Shown here: piece by piece, positions 18,040 to 27,399 of the stretch
Position numbering within the stretch: the first letter of the stretch is position 1
Layout: each line of letters begins with the position of its first letter
From: Methylobacterium sp. Leaf118
GTDB taxonomy: Bacteria; Pseudomonadota; Alphaproteobacteria; Rhizobiales; Beijerinckiaceae
Length of the DNA: 64,000 nucleotides
NCBI RefSeq assembly: GCF_920984675.1
Contig: NZ_CAKLBV010000003.1
Location: forward strand, 62,001 to 126,000
Direction of reading: 5' to 3'
Translations under genes and position numbers: made by a program
The notes under the pieces: model-generated
Told to the model about the DNA's origin: nothing
Database searches by the model: none
Seen by the model: the letters and a program-made list of their open reading frames with translations, nothing else

Positions 18040-18870
18040 AGCGTGTTCTTGCGCAGCGCCCGGGCGATCTGGGGATGGTGCGTCAGCAGGTCGGCGATCA
18101 GCTCGGGCGCGAGTCGCACGACCGTGCAGGTCGAGAGCGTGGTGATGGTGTGATCCATCTCGTCCAGGAGCGCCACGTCGAGGTCGCACAGGTCGCCCGG
18201 CACGAGGTAGGCATTGATCTGACGTGCACCGCTCACCCGGAGCTTGTGGCGGCAGGCGAAGCCCGACAGCACGACGAACACGCCGTCGGACCTGTCGCCC
18301 TCCCGCGCGAGGTCTGTCAGCGACGGGACGATCCGTGGGTTTGCGCAGATCTGCTCCAGCAGAGCCCGATCCGCATCCGACAGAGGCGCAAACCTCTCCA
18401 GCTTGCGCACGAGCGGATTGGCACGAACCGCGTTAGGCCCGACCCGTCGTGGTGGCGGGGCCGCAGCTGCTTCCTGTCCGACGGATGCAGCCGTGAGCGA
18501 CAGCTCGTCGAGGACCGACACCACGTCCTCGGGCGGAGCCGGCTTGATGATCCAGGGCACATCGACCAAGGCATCAGCGAGCGGGTCGTCCTGGCGGTAA
18601 CCGGAATGCATGAGGAAGGCGACGCCGCGCTGCCGCAGCGCGCACCAGCTCGGCGCAGAGCTCATCCCTAAGAGCGATGCCGATGACGGCGAGTGTAGGC
18701 GTCTCCTGCTCCAGCAGGCTCAGCGCCTCGGCCGCCGTAGCGGCCGGCCCGAGCACACGGTAGCCCGCCTGCTCAAGGGTACCGCTGAGGGGTCCATGCC
18801 CACTAGCGGAAGCTCTTCCACCAGTAGGACGGAGGGCTGTTCATCGAGGCTCGTTATGCAAACTCCGGCA
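18040..18870 (-). pseudogene. Receiver-Crp/Fnr fusion regulator, frameshifted and truncated
   Basis: Reading the minus strand from about 18,870 gives a receiver-domain start (PSVLLVEELPLVGMDPSAV), then after a frame change near 18,785 EQAGYRVLGPAATAAEALSLLE, then after a second near 18,650 LRQRGVAFLMHSGYRQDDPLADALVDVPWIIKP. A cyclic-nucleotide-type domain follows (FAPLSDADRALLEQIC ... YLVPGDLCDLDVALLDEMDHTITTLSTCTVVRL). It stops after IARALRKNTLV, where the helix-turn-helix domain should begin. Such receiver-Crp fusions are common in Methylobacterium (recollection). A matching HTH fragment lies at 20,814 on the other strand. Confidence 0.65.
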
Positions 18871-19169
18871 GGCTGAGCCGCTCGCCTTCCCGTCGGAGCA
18901 AGACTCATTGGCCGAAGTTGTAGACGTTGATCGTAGAACGTGTAGACGGCTACCACCTTCGGTAGGAAAGCTGATAATCGAGATGGTCCGGAATGGTACA
19001 CAAGCCGTTCGGTTCATTGAACTGCACGGGTGTGATCGCCTAGTGCCTGCGATCGGCTGCCACTGATCGGGCGCAGTCGCTTGGGAGACAGGGTGTGCTG
19101 TTGCCCCGAACGGGAGCACACCCGTGTCTCGGTCTTGGTGACGGCGCGGGATCGTGCCATCCTCGTCAC
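18871..19169. other. No gene seen
   Basis: 299 bp between the broken regulator and a small gene. Only short frames without Shine-Dalgarno sequences were seen. Confidence 0.4.
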
Positions 19170-19415
19170 ATGGACAGACTGAACGACGTTGCCGCCGGCA
19201 TCCACATTGTTCGCGTCTACATGGACAGCGGCGTCGGCGGCATACCCACCGTGCAGCTTTGGGTGGCCGCCGTGCCTCGTGACCAAGCCGAGGAGGCCGT
19301 TCAGAAGGCGATTCCGGCGGGTTGGCGGGCGGAGTTGACCAGGGACACCCTGACTAAAGAGGCCGTCGCCCGCATGAACATCCGTGCTGGAGAGGTTCGG
19401 CAACTCGCCACCTAA
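19170..19415 (+). CDS. Hypothetical 81-residue protein
   Basis: MDRLNDVAAGIHIVRVYMDSGVGG... ending AGEVRQLAT. The pattern is a short alpha/beta protein with a basic amphipathic helix (DQAEEAVQKAIPAGWRAEL). Composition fits a real gene, but no family or operon partner was recognised. Confidence 0.5.
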   Translation: MDRLNDVAAGIHIVRVYMDSGVGGIPTVQLWVAAVPRDQAEEAVQKAIPAGWRAELTRDTLTKEAVARMNIRAGEVRQLAT

Positions 19416-19528
19416 TTGGCCTCGCAGTGCCGTCCTCCTCGCGATAATTTGCCTGGGGATTAGAGACCGCACCGTCGCCGACTGGGTCGCCGAGGGCGAG
19501 ACCGCGACGGCGCTGTCCGGCGTGGCAC

Positions 19529-19944
19529 TGACCTGACCGGTATTTTGGACCGGGCCAGTTGTGAGGCTATTGCATGGTAGTGGCCGTGGGTAGCCGGAAG
19601 GCCAGATCCGGGAAGCTGACAGGCGCGGGCGGCCGGTAGCCCAGCGCCGAATGCGGCCGGACAGGGTTGTAGGTGTTCTGCCATAGGCCAATCACGACCT
19701 GTGCTTCTCTCAGCGAGTAGAAGATCTCCTGGCGTAGGTACTCGTCACGTAGCTTCGCTCGGAGACATCCGCCTCCTTGCACGCGACGGCGATGCTCTTG
19801 CCTTGCCCCGTCTCTACCTCGATCTGGCGCAGCATCAGCAAGACCTGCTCCGCGCTCGGCTTCCCGTCCTCGCTTCATTCCCAACTCCTCTGATCCAGGC
19901 TGATCATGTCAATCAGCCCGGTCCAAAGCCAGCCGGTCAGGTCA
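19529..19944. mobile_element. Internally deleted IS3-family element (MITE-like)
   Basis: 416 bp bounded by inverted repeats TGACCTGACCGG-n-TTTGGACCGGGC (left 19,529; right end 19,944). Inside, on the minus strand, an OrfA start-side segment (KPSAEQVLLMLRQIEVETGQGKS) is joined to the OrfB end, with the catalytic core missing. It can be moved only by a related transposase supplied in trans. Confidence 0.7.
19567..19884 (-). pseudogene. IS3 OrfB C-terminal remnant
   Basis: LRDEYLRQEIFYSLREAQVVIG followed by NPVRPHSALGYRPPAP, the end of an IS3 integrase core. The N-terminal part of this frame is out-of-frame OrfA sequence. It is part of the 416-bp deleted element. Confidence 0.75.
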
Positions 19945-19996
19945 AGGTTGGCATCGTTAAGAAATTTACTGCCGGGCTTGGCGGCAGCAGCCGATC

Positions 19997-20596
19997 TCAG
20001 CGAGCCGGAGCGACGCTGGAGAAGGTCTGGCTGGCTTCGTTGACAGCACGGGCGGAGGTTTCGGTGATCGCCTTGCTGTCCTGGACCATGTGCTGCAGGC
20101 TCTCACGCATCAGATCGCTCTGGATGGTGGCGAACTCCTGAACCGTCTTGGCCTGAGTCAGCTTGGTGAGGCCGTCCAGATTGCGCTGGAATTGCTTCTG
20201 GCCAAGTTCGAACAGGCTGCGCGAGGCATCTTGGAGGGCTTGGCTCAGCACCGTGCCGCAGCGGGTGACCGCCTCGATGTTCTGCTTAGACTGCTGAGCC
20301 AGACGCTCACCGTCTTGGCCTGAGAAGCCCAGGGTCTTCGAGAAGCGATCAGCGGCCTCACGAGTGTGCTGGGAGGCTGTCTCGATGCTGTTCTGCATCA
20401 CCTGCTTGGTGGTCTCGGTTGCCCGCTCGTGCAAGTCAACGATTTTGTTAGCGCCCTCACGAGCCGCATCGGAGATTTGCTTGTTCTGCTCGTTGGTCTT
20501 ATCGGCAGCCTTGTCGAAATTAGCCTTTGCGGCCTCAGCGATGCGCGCGTCCTGACCGTTCTGCTTGGCGGTGCTGACGTTCTGTTCATGGGCCAT
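19997..20596 (-). CDS. Phasin family protein
   Basis: 199 residues, almost fully helical and amphipathic, with the phasin pattern: N-terminal Lys/Asp/Ala helices (ANFDKAADKTNEQNKQISDAA), FELGQKQFQRNLDGLTKLTQAKTVQEFATIQSDL, and a C-terminal ETSARAVNEASQTFSS. Phasins coat polyhydroxyalkanoate granules and control their size. A PHB depolymerase-type esterase lies 13 kb away in the same island. The gene has its own AT-rich upstream region (20,597-20,813). Confidence 0.85.
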   Translation of the reverse strand: MAHEQNVSTAKQNGQDARIAEAAKANFDKAADKTNEQNKQISDAAREGANKIVDLHERATETTKQVMQNSIETASQHTREAADRFSKTLGFSGQDGERLAQQSKQNIEAVTRCGTVLSQALQDASRSLFELGQKQFQRNLDGLTKLTQAKTVQEFATIQSDLMRESLQHMVQDSKAITETSARAVNEASQTFSSVAPAR

Positions 20597-20813
20597 GCGG
20601 ACTTCCTTCCAGTATTCATGAAAATATTTCTACAAAGCAAGCGGACGAATTCGACCGATCACCTTGCTGGCGAAGCAGTCTACTGCGATTGCTGCACTTC
20701 ACCTAAGTCGTGCCTTTATGGGCTATTTCAACCCTCCACGACACAATTTTTATACAATTGAAGAAAAATGAAAACAATCAGAAATTATACTCGAATCTAA
20801 CACGCTGGTCTCA

Positions 20814-21038
20814 TTGCAGAATTACCTTCGGGCTGCGTTGATATCTTCGCACCCATGGCCGGACTGGTTGGCCGATGTGACGGGACTGACGACGGTGCAT
20901 GTCATCCGGGTGGTGAAGACGCTACGCACGGACGGACTCGTCAGGCTGGACGATCGCCAATTGGTGATCCAGAACTGGAGGCGCCGCTATGATGCGGCCG
21001 AGTTCGATCCGACCTACCTGCCTGGAGAACTGAGATAG
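20814..21038 (+). pseudogene. Crp/Fnr helix-turn-helix C-terminal fragment
   Basis: 74 residues matching the C-terminal domain of Crp/Fnr proteins: WLADVTGLTTVHVIRVVKTL (HTH), DGLVRLDDRQLVIQNW, then DPTYLPGELR. The effector domain is absent. It could be the lost end of the regulator at 18,040-18,870, separated and inverted by the intervening insertions, or the relic of another one. Confidence 0.65.
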
Positions 21039-21049
21039 TCGGAAAACAA

Positions 21050-21082
21050 AAAGCCCCCCTGCGGCTGATTCGAGCGGGGCTG
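21050..21082 (-). terminator. Terminator for the minus-strand gene at 21,091
   Basis: On the minus strand AGCCCCGCT and AGGGGGGCT form a stem followed by TTTTTG. It lies directly after the stop of the 63-residue minus-strand frame and supports that frame as a real transcribed gene. Confidence 0.6.
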
Positions 21083-21090
21083 GAAGAGCC

Positions 21091-21282
21091 TCAGATTATA
21101 TCGATAGCCACGAATTGCACGACGTTGTCGTTGAGCGCAGGGTGATGATTGTCGATACGTACCGAGGCCCCCTTGCGCCTCGCCCACCTTATTGTCTCAG
21201 CCGTTCGGGCTGATCTTCGATCAATCCAAGCCTCATGACGTACAGGCGCGCCACGCCCGTAGCGTCGTTGGGTGGGCTTCAT
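21091..21282 (-). CDS. Hypothetical 63-residue basic protein
   Basis: MKPTQRRYGRGAPVRHEAWID... ending NDNVVQFVAIDII. The N-terminus is strongly basic and the C-terminus hydrophobic. The only support beyond the open frame is the rho-independent terminator just downstream. No family was recognised. Confidence 0.4.
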   Translation of the reverse strand: MKPTQRRYGRGAPVRHEAWIDRRSARTAETIRWARRKGASVRIDNHHPALNDNVVQFVAIDII

Positions 21283-21689
21283 GATTGCTCCAGTTCGTGC
21301 GGCGGAGGAACCCCGTTGGCCGACAGGTCAGTCCGAAATCGGACGGTAGCGGTATTCGGGGTCTGATTTGTGACGTGAGGCAGCCAGAGGAAGCTCCGCT
21401 GCGGCTGAGCGGAACGGGGCAAGGTGGGTATCGAGATGGAAGAGCCCGCTGGAGGGCGGGCATGAGGTAGACGGATAGCGGCGGGTCGATAGTCCGCCGC
21501 GTCACACCGGCGCCGCACCTCTACACGAAAGTGCCCCCGTCCACCACCAGTCCTCGAAGTACGGCCAGGTCCACTCAAGCGCCGGGCCGATGTCTTCAGA
21601 TTGTTGGATGCCGCGGCCCCGATCAACGTGATGAAGATCTATTACAACGAGTTGCTGACCTTGATTCGGAACAAATCGCTAAAAATCGG
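21283..21689. other. No gene seen
   Basis: About 400 bp with short overlapping frames on both strands. None shows a Shine-Dalgarno sequence or protein-like pattern. GC falls sharply towards 21,700. Confidence 0.4.
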
Positions 21690-21944
21690 TCAGTACAGCA
21701 AGGATACAAAAGGGGTATATTTATTTATAATATTTATATAATTCTCAATTTTTTCTTTGTTGACTTGATGCGAGCGGAATGATTCAATCTTACGCGGATA
21801 AGTTAAAAATATTGTAGTATCGCATTGGCAGCATTGGTACTTTGGAGCTATTGCAAACCATCTTCCTGTCCGTATATGCATGGTGCCGCAAGATGGGCAC
21901 GGGTTCTGAATTAATTGTTTGTACAGCTCTTCAGGCAAAGTCAT
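21690..21944 (-). CDS. Small zinc-ribbon-like protein
   Basis: 84 residues starting MTLPEELYKQLIQNP. CPSC at about 16-19 and CCQC at about 38-41 form a CxxC-x18-CxxC zinc-ribbon arrangement, followed by a Lys/Asn/Ile-rich helical tail. The gene is AT-rich compared with the island, a sign of recent acquisition from a lower-GC source. The function is unknown; such ribbons bind nucleic acid or partner proteins. Confidence 0.55.
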   Translation of the reverse strand: MTLPEELYKQLIQNPCPSCGTMHIRTGRWFAIAPKYQCCQCDTTIFLTYPRKIESFRSHQVNKEKIENYINIINKYTPFVSLLY

Positions 21945-22135
21945 GATACAATCTGTGCCGCCGATAAAATAAGACCCGATACTGATATAATGTATGTTTT
22001 AGAAATATGCACAAGGTGATAACCAAATCGTGCTTTCATTCAGGGATCGATTCGGTTGCCGTTCTAGCTGAAATACAATTCATTGAGCTTTGATAGGCAC
22101 TTCGGGTCAAAAACAGTCTCTGTGTCAGTTTTCGA

Positions 22136-22378
22136 TCACTGCGGCGGCCTACGCTTCACGCACGGTGCCTGCACCGCCTCCTCAGGCGTCTCAAGCGCGA
22201 ACGTCGCGATCGGCCCGATGGTGATCTCTGTGCTTGCATGGGGCCGATCACCCGGCGCTGTGACCACTGGGCTGATGCGCGTGCTCGGCCCAATGTATAG
22301 GTAGGCGCGGGCGTCCTTTGCCGATTTTCCGCTCGCGAGCAGGCCGGCCAGGGTGACTGCGACGAAGCAGGGGGTCAC
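22136..22378 (-). CDS. Small secreted protein (probable)
   Basis: From a GTG at 22,378: VTPCFVAVTLAGLLASGKSAKDARA looks like a signal peptide, and the mature part is about 55 residues (YLYIGPSTRISPVVTAPGDRP...). The open frame continues upstream in Arg/Asp-rich sequence that does not look real. No family was recognised. Confidence 0.35.
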   Translation of the reverse strand: MTPCFVAVTLAGLLASGKSAKDARAYLYIGPSTRISPVVTAPGDRPHASTEITIGPIATFALETPEEAVQAPCVKRRPPQ

Positions 22379-22589
22379 GGCCGCTCTCTCTCGTGCGACG
22401 GGTTCTCGATCGCCTTCTCGCGCGCGATCAGGCCGAGGATCGTCGCCGGGCATGTTTGGGCCATCTCGGTCATGGCCAATCCCGAGTCGAGCGCGGTCCT
22501 GAAGTGCGGCGCGATCCGCACCGCGATCCTGCTGGCGCGGGCGCAGAAGGCGTGATGGCGGCCTGTCGGTGTCCAGTCCACCGCGGCGC

Positions 22590-23634
22590 TAGAGCCGTGC
22601 CCGGTCACGTAGCAACGGCCAGGTCGGTATCGTAGCCGGCGGCAGCAAGGGAGTTGCGGCACTCGTTGGCCGTGAAGCGAGCCAAAGCCTGCCGGATGGC
22701 ATTCCACAGATCTGGGACAGTGCGGGCCGCCGCGGTTTGGAGCAGAGCCTTCAACTTGGCGAAGATCTGCTCGATGGGATTGAAGTCCGGGCTGTAGGGC
22801 GGGAGGTAGAGCAGCCTCGCTCCGGCGGCCTCGATGGTCTCGCGCACACCCGCCACCTTGTGGGCCTGCAGGTTGTCGAGGATGACGGTGTCGCCGGGCC
22901 TGAGCACAGGCACGAGCGTGTCGGCGACGTAGGCTCGGAAGCGTGTGCCGTTGGTGGCGCCGTCGAACAGGGCAGTGGCACACAGGCCATCGCTGCGCAG
23001 GGCGGCGGTGACGGTGACGGTCTTGTAGTGCCCGTGCGGGACGGCGAGGCGGCAGCGCGCGCCGCGCGGGGCCAAACCGTAGCGGCGTGCCATGTTGGTG
23101 GCCGCGGCGGTCTCGTCGAGGAAGACCAGCCTGTCGGGATTGAGGGCGTCTTGGTTCTCGAACCACGCCTCGCGAGCGGCCCTTACGTCTTCGCGCGCCT
23201 GCTCGGCGGCGTGGATCGCCCCTTTTTACGAGTGATGCCGTGCCGGGCGAAGAAGCGGGACAAGCTGCTGGTGCTGGTTTGTACGCCGCGCTCGGCCAGG
23301 GCGTCGCGCAACTCGTGCAGGGAGATGGCGGGCCGCGCCTCGTAGATTGTCAGGATCAGGTCGGCCTGCGCCTCGATCCAGTGCGAGGCATGATCGCCAC
23401 CCGACGGCTTGGGCGCAAGCTGTCCCTCCTGGCGAAACCGATCCGACCAGCGGCTGGCGCTGGACACGCTGACCCCAAACTGGGCTGCAGCCTGATGACA
23501 GGACGCGCCCGCGGCTACGGCCGACACGACACGCTGGCGTAGATCGACGGACAACGGTGAAGGCATCGGCATCCTCCTTCACCCCTCAACATCCCGACCC
23601 TCCAGCCGTCCCAAACCGCTTGGGCACGGCTCTA
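22590..23634 (-). mobile_element. IS630-family insertion sequence
   Basis: Perfect inverted repeats TAGAGCCGTGCCC (22,590-22,602) and GGGCACGGCTCTA (23,622-23,634), with TA at each outer edge as the IS630 target duplication. It encodes a two-frame transposase on the minus strand. It appears complete, about 1,045 bp including both TA. Confidence 0.92.
22605..23572 (-). CDS. IS630 transposase, two frames joined by frameshift
   Basis: OrfA (23,572-23,183, 129 residues) holds helix-turn-helix domains (LRQRVVSAVAAGASCHQAAAQ; LHELRDALAERGVQTSTSS). OrfB follows in the -1 frame from about 23,220 to 22,605 and contains the DDE core: FLDETAAATN, TVILDNLQAHK, LPPYSPDFNPIEQ. The frames meet at a slippery AAAAAGGGG stretch near 23,218-23,226, which would allow programmed -1 frameshifting to make the OrfAB transposase. 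It inserts at TA dinucleotides. Confidence 0.9.
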
Positions 23635-23667
23635 GTGGCTGGACGACCCGCATGGCATACCGGTGCT

Positions 23668-23865
23668 ATGACGAACGAAGTCCCGCACCCCTATTCCATC
23701 ACGGTCGAGCCGCTGAAGAAACCCGAAGGCCATTTCGGATGGGCCCTCAGGAAGCACAGTAAGCTGACCGAGAGGTCCGACCGTTCGTTCCCCACCGAGG
23801 CCAAGGCGTTCGAGAACGCGTTGAGAGCGACTGAGAAAGATCAGACTGGGTTCGGGAGCCGATAG
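23668..23865 (+). CDS. Hypothetical 65-residue protein
   Basis: MTNEVPHPYSITVEPLKKPEGHFGWALRKHSK..., a compact protein with a beta-strand pattern and a C-terminal helix (PTEAKAFENALRATEKDQ). It resembles small single-domain proteins repeatedly found on Methylobacterium replicons (recollection, no name). It starts 33 bp right of the IS630 element, so its original promoter may have been displaced. Confidence 0.5.
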   Translation: MTNEVPHPYSITVEPLKKPEGHFGWALRKHSKLTERSDRSFPTEAKAFENALRATEKDQTGFGSR

Positions 23866-23913
23866 GCTCCTAAGGGCTGTATAGCGGCACAGACCGCAAG
23901 CACACAGCCAGCC

Positions 23914-24426
23914 TCACTTCTGCGGTGAAACTGCCTCAGTTGCGGGGGGCATGTTGTTCTTCACGAGGTACTTCACACCGCGATCGAACGAGGTGTCATT
24001 ATTGCCGCGGATGTCGACACTGTAAGCTTGCTCTGGCGTGTCGGCCTTCAGGTCCTTCACGTAGACGTTGATATTGAGGATCAAGTTGGAGACCTTCTGG
24101 ATCTCGCCAGTGATGGCGACATCCGCCTTGAGTTTGCGAGCATAATCTTCGGCGCATCCACCGCACTTGCGCAGGTCGGATCCATTCTCGACCTCAGCCC
24201 TTACGAGATCCGTGGACACGATCTGATAGCGACCGCTCTCCTGTAGCTGCTGACGTAGCAAATCGGTGAGGGGGCCGAGGCGGGCTTGGTCCTCATCGGT
24301 TGGACTTTGGGCGCCGAGGTTCGCAAGCTGAAAGTCGAAAACAGCCGCTTTTGGTGGTTCAGCGTGTGCTGCCGTGGCCACGATTAGTACTGCCAAGAAT
24401 GCCGCCAACACGTGATATTGCTTCAT
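23914..24426 (-). CDS. DUF2380 domain periplasmic protein
   Basis: 170 residues with a signal peptide (MKQYHVLAAFLAVLIVATAAHA). The mature part reads KAAVFDFQLANLG, then TDLLRQQLQESGRYQIVSTDLVRAEV, CGGCAEDYARKLKADVAITGEIQKVS and a C-terminal ILNINVYVKDL beta region, the layout of DUF2380 proteins (distant TolB/CsgG-like alpha/beta fold). It probably stays in the periplasm; the function is unknown. Two Cys in CGGC could form a disulfide. Confidence 0.8.
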   Translation of the reverse strand: MKQYHVLAAFLAVLIVATAAHAEPPKAAVFDFQLANLGAQSPTDEDQARLGPLTDLLRQQLQESGRYQIVSTDLVRAEVENGSDLRKCGGCAEDYARKLKADVAITGEIQKVSNLILNINVYVKDLKADTPEQAYSVDIRGNNDTSFDRGVKYLVKNNMPPATEAVSPQK

Positions 24427-24652
24427 GCATGTTCCTCCTGAGACTTCTGTCTCCTGAAGGAACGCGCGAACGAGAGATAGGTCGCATCCAGGGTGCCGAG
24501 ACGCAGGGCGGGAGTGGTGAGGCGGCCGAGCTCTACGAACCCTTGCCTAAGTGCGCCCGCCCGCAGTTCACACCCGCAACGGTTTGCAAATCAGCCGCCA
24601 TGGCATATCCGAAGCTTGGCCGTTTCCGCGGTCGCATTTTCAAGGAGTTCGG

Positions 24653-24841
24653 ATGACTTCAGACACGCAGCTCGATCGCTCTGCCTCGCCGCTCGCCTCT
24701 GTCTCGAACCAGATCCACCCAAGCGAACCTAATCAAATGGTCCATCAGCTTACCGAGGGCGCAGATGCCCTGCCGAAGGACGGCAGCAAGCCGACTGCAC
24801 CGCCGACGAATGCATTCGAAGGATTTGGGTCCTTCGCCTGA
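24653..24841 (+). CDS. Hypothetical 62-residue protein
   Basis: ATG at 24,653 with AAGGAG six bases upstream. The polar sequence MTSDTQLDRSASPLASVSNQIHP... ending NAFEGFGSFA is Pro/Ser/Ala-rich and probably disordered. The good ribosome site is the main support. Confidence 0.5.
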   Translation: MTSDTQLDRSASPLASVSNQIHPSEPNQMVHQLTEGADALPKDGSKPTAPPTNAFEGFGSFA

Positions 24842-25509
24842 TGGGCCTCGTCACCCACCTGCTGCGGTAGCGCCAATAACTCCAGCAGGCTGCTTCAACC
24901 CTCGTCACCGCTCCACTTGCATGCGGGCGACCTGGCTCAAGCTGGGCTTGTCGGATGACGCAGCGGCTCATGATGCGCCGGGGATGAAAAAGCCCCGCAG
25001 CGGGTCATCCGATCGGAGCGCATCTTTCCAACGTGAGAAGCGGCAGGGCCTACGGCGACCTCACATCCGTTCTCGCACCCGACCCGCGCATATTCTTCGT
25101 CGATTGGTGCAGGACAGACAATAGCGGCGCTCTATCCGAAGTCAATCACGCGATAGCCGTCATGCAGATCAAATTCATATTCTCGAACTTGGGAGCGATC
25201 GCAATTTCAGGAGCTTGACCGTCAGAGGATGGCTTTGAGGTGGAAAGCGACGGTTCGGCCGGTGGATGCTGAACGGCAGGATCGTGTCGCTCCCGGACCT
25301 TCGATAAGGGCTGCCGAGTTGCAAGTTCGTTGCCATACCTCACCACGGCGATGTTGGGACGCATTACCTTCAGTATTGGCTCGTTCCGGCCTCGCTCACG
25401 CAGAGCACGAATCCAATCGACTCAGTTGAGTGCACCGCGCAGGTGCCCGCCGCCTGGATGAAAAGCGTTGTCGACATGCTGCATCCAACTTTTCGTAAGC
25501 AGCAGGCTG
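24842..25509. other. No assignable gene; one hairpin
   Basis: 668 bp. A minus-strand hairpin at 24,987-25,004 (CCCGC-TG-CGGGG followed by CTTTTTC on that strand) looks like a terminator and may serve a short minus-strand frame at 25,146-25,364 (72 residues), which is otherwise unsupported. Confidence 0.35.
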
Positions 25510-25821
25510 CTAGGCAAAATCCTTTGGCCCATTGTTCCTAAAGTCGTACTGATGCTTCCGCGCATTGAGACTTTTTGCCGCCTCCATCGCCTCGGACCGC
25601 CCTGGCCCGAAACGACAGAGAAGCATGTTCACTCTGTCTCGCGAAACTTGATATTTTATATTCAACTCTTCCAATATGTCCGCAAAATCATCTGCACTAC
25701 ATTCTTGGGCCTTCAATGCAGCAGCAATAGCATCCGCCTTGACCATCATCATGAGCTCTCGCTTTATCTCGAATGTTGATGGAAGCCGCATTTTACGTCC
25801 GAACCGTAGTATTGTCGCCAT
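25510..25821 (-). CDS. Hypothetical 103-residue helical protein
   Basis: Start taken at MATILRFGRKMRLPSTFEIK; the frame is also open 14 codons further. The protein looks fully helical: KRELMMMVKADAIAAALKAQ, SADDFADILEELNIKYQV, SEAMEAAKSLNARKHQ. It is lower in GC than the flanks and belongs to the cluster of orphan genes at 21.7-27.8 kb. No family was recognised. Confidence 0.5.
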   Translation of the reverse strand: MATILRFGRKMRLPSTFEIKRELMMMVKADAIAAALKAQECSADDFADILEELNIKYQVSRDRVNMLLCRFGPGRSEAMEAAKSLNARKHQYDFRNNGPKDFA

Positions 25822-26070
25822 GACTTCCGTCCTTACATTGAGTAAACGACAAATTCCAGCCATATGAGCGGAAAGAGTTTAGCATATATTTTATATCCCT
25901 AATAAACAACGCTGCGAGACATCCTTCGTTCCACAAACTTTTGCCAATGACCGCCTAAAGAAAAATACGATTATTTATGAAATTAATATTTTATGCGGGT
26001 TGAATACGATCCAATCATCACTAAATATTAAGCTGAATGAATTGCCAGTTTTATAACAAAGAGTCGATCT

Positions 26071-26277
26071 ATGAGCATATCTTTGTTCAGGCCTCCGATC
26101 TTCGGCGGCAAGGTTGAACCGGCAAACTCGAATCAGAAGGCTTCACGCCTCGATCGGAGAAAGCCGGAGGAGATAACTGAATCAGAAACAAAACAACCTG
26201 AGGTGTCCGGCTCGGCCTGGTACCATGATGCGGCTATCATGGCGGAACTCGGCCCAAATCGTAGAAAAAAAAGTTAG
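26071..26277 (+). CDS. Hypothetical 68-residue protein
   Basis: MSISLFRPPIFGGKVEPANS... ending AELGPNRRKKS. Charged and probably disordered. It lies after an AT-rich stretch (25,870-26,070) that may carry its promoter. Supported only by open frame and composition. Confidence 0.4.
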   Translation: MSISLFRPPIFGGKVEPANSNQKASRLDRRKPEEITESETKQPEVSGSAWYHDAAIMAELGPNRRKKS

Positions 26278-26359
26278 AATTACATTTGCGGTGCTAGTGA
26301 CCATAATAACAATATCCACTTAGTATGCTGCTGATAAATCCGTAAAGATGGAGCTGATC

Positions 26360-26710
26360 ATGGCACTCCCAAGATTGACAGGTCTTGAATATTACTGGTT
26401 TGGGAAAAGTCAATCACTTGTGTCGGCGTACTCACGACATCGAAGCATGGAACTCGGACCAGCTGTCGCAGATGTTGTTCTCGCGATAAAAATAGATGCA
26501 AGAACATGCTATACTGGCCATCAATCGTTGCGGCGACTAGCCGAACGCCTAGATAACGAATCAGTCGACGCTGCGTTCATGGAAGCGCTGGCGGTACCTA
26601 ATGACGGGAAGAATGTAGAAAATAATCGCCGTGTGGAAGCGATGCGTTGTCTTTCCTCCCTGTTTTTCGTAACAGCCGACGAGCTCCAAGCAGAAAAAGA
26701 GCGACTATAA
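26360..26710 (+). CDS. Hypothetical 116-residue protein
   Basis: The start at 26,360 (MALPRLTGLEYYWFGKSQ) was preferred over 26,348 because GGAG lies 6 bp upstream of it. A helical protein with SLRRLAERLDNESVDAAFMEAL and a C-terminal EAMRCLSSLFFVTADELQAEKERL. It is probably cytoplasmic. It may share a transcript with the next gene, 70 bp downstream. No family was recognised. Confidence 0.5.
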   Translation: MALPRLTGLEYYWFGKSQSLVSAYSRHRSMELGPAVADVVLAIKIDARTCYTGHQSLRRLAERLDNESVDAAFMEALAVPNDGKNVENNRRVEAMRCLSSLFFVTADELQAEKERL

Positions 26711-26780
26711 TTTGGTACAGGCTCGATTCTTCTTAACGTTACGATAACTTCCATCGCTAGAAATTAGGAAATTTAATGCA

Positions 26781-27089
26781 ATGACTAGCATTGGTAAGCG
26801 GTCTATGCTTAGATATCTCGGTACAATACGTGGACGGGGGGATCTCACGATTGGGGATGATCTGCTCAACCTCGGCATCGTCAGCTATGAGATCGATAGC
26901 TATCTCGACCGAAATACATATTCTGGAGACGGGCAGATCGAGGGCGATACCGCGCATTTGATGCGAGCTTTCGACGCCGGTGCCGCCCGAATCTTTTTGT
27001 CTAAAGGCCGATCTGTCGGGGTCGTACTCGCTGACCCAAAGGGCAGTTCAGCGGTCGAAATTGTGATTCAAGGCCGGCTGCTGCTCTGA
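26781..27089 (+). CDS. Hypothetical 102-residue protein (beta-sandwich-like)
   Basis: MTSIGKRSMLRYLGTIRGRGDLTIGDD. Alternating strands with Gly turns (VSYEIDSYLDRNTYSGDGQIEGD; VGVVLADPKGSSAVEIVIQGRLLL) suggest a small beta barrel. An AGGA sequence lies about 10 bp upstream. No family was recognised. Confidence 0.55.
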   Translation: MTSIGKRSMLRYLGTIRGRGDLTIGDDLLNLGIVSYEIDSYLDRNTYSGDGQIEGDTAHLMRAFDAGAARIFLSKGRSVGVVLADPKGSSAVEIVIQGRLLL

Positions 27090-27399
27090 TTATCGCAAAT
27101 ATCGGGCCTATTAAAGCGGTTACTATGCTGCAAATGTTTGTGTGAGCGACTAATTTGCTCGCCGCGTGTTTTTTATGAGTATTTCTGGCGGCCATCAGTA
27201 GCTATCACGTGCAATTGCTCTCACCAGAGTTCGGGGTTGATCTGTCGGAAGCCGGGCCATCGCCGCCGGCTCCACACGCCGATGACATAAGTGTGCTATT
27301 TGCGCGTTACATCAAGCATTCCACATTGCTGCGGTAGCGATCGAAGCCTGACCGGACGTACCGCCATAAGCGCGGCAATGGGCTAGGCGGCATCGGGCG
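27090..27399. other. No gene seen
   Basis: 310 bp of AT-rich then mixed sequence between two orphan genes. No repeat or hairpin was found. Confidence 0.4.
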
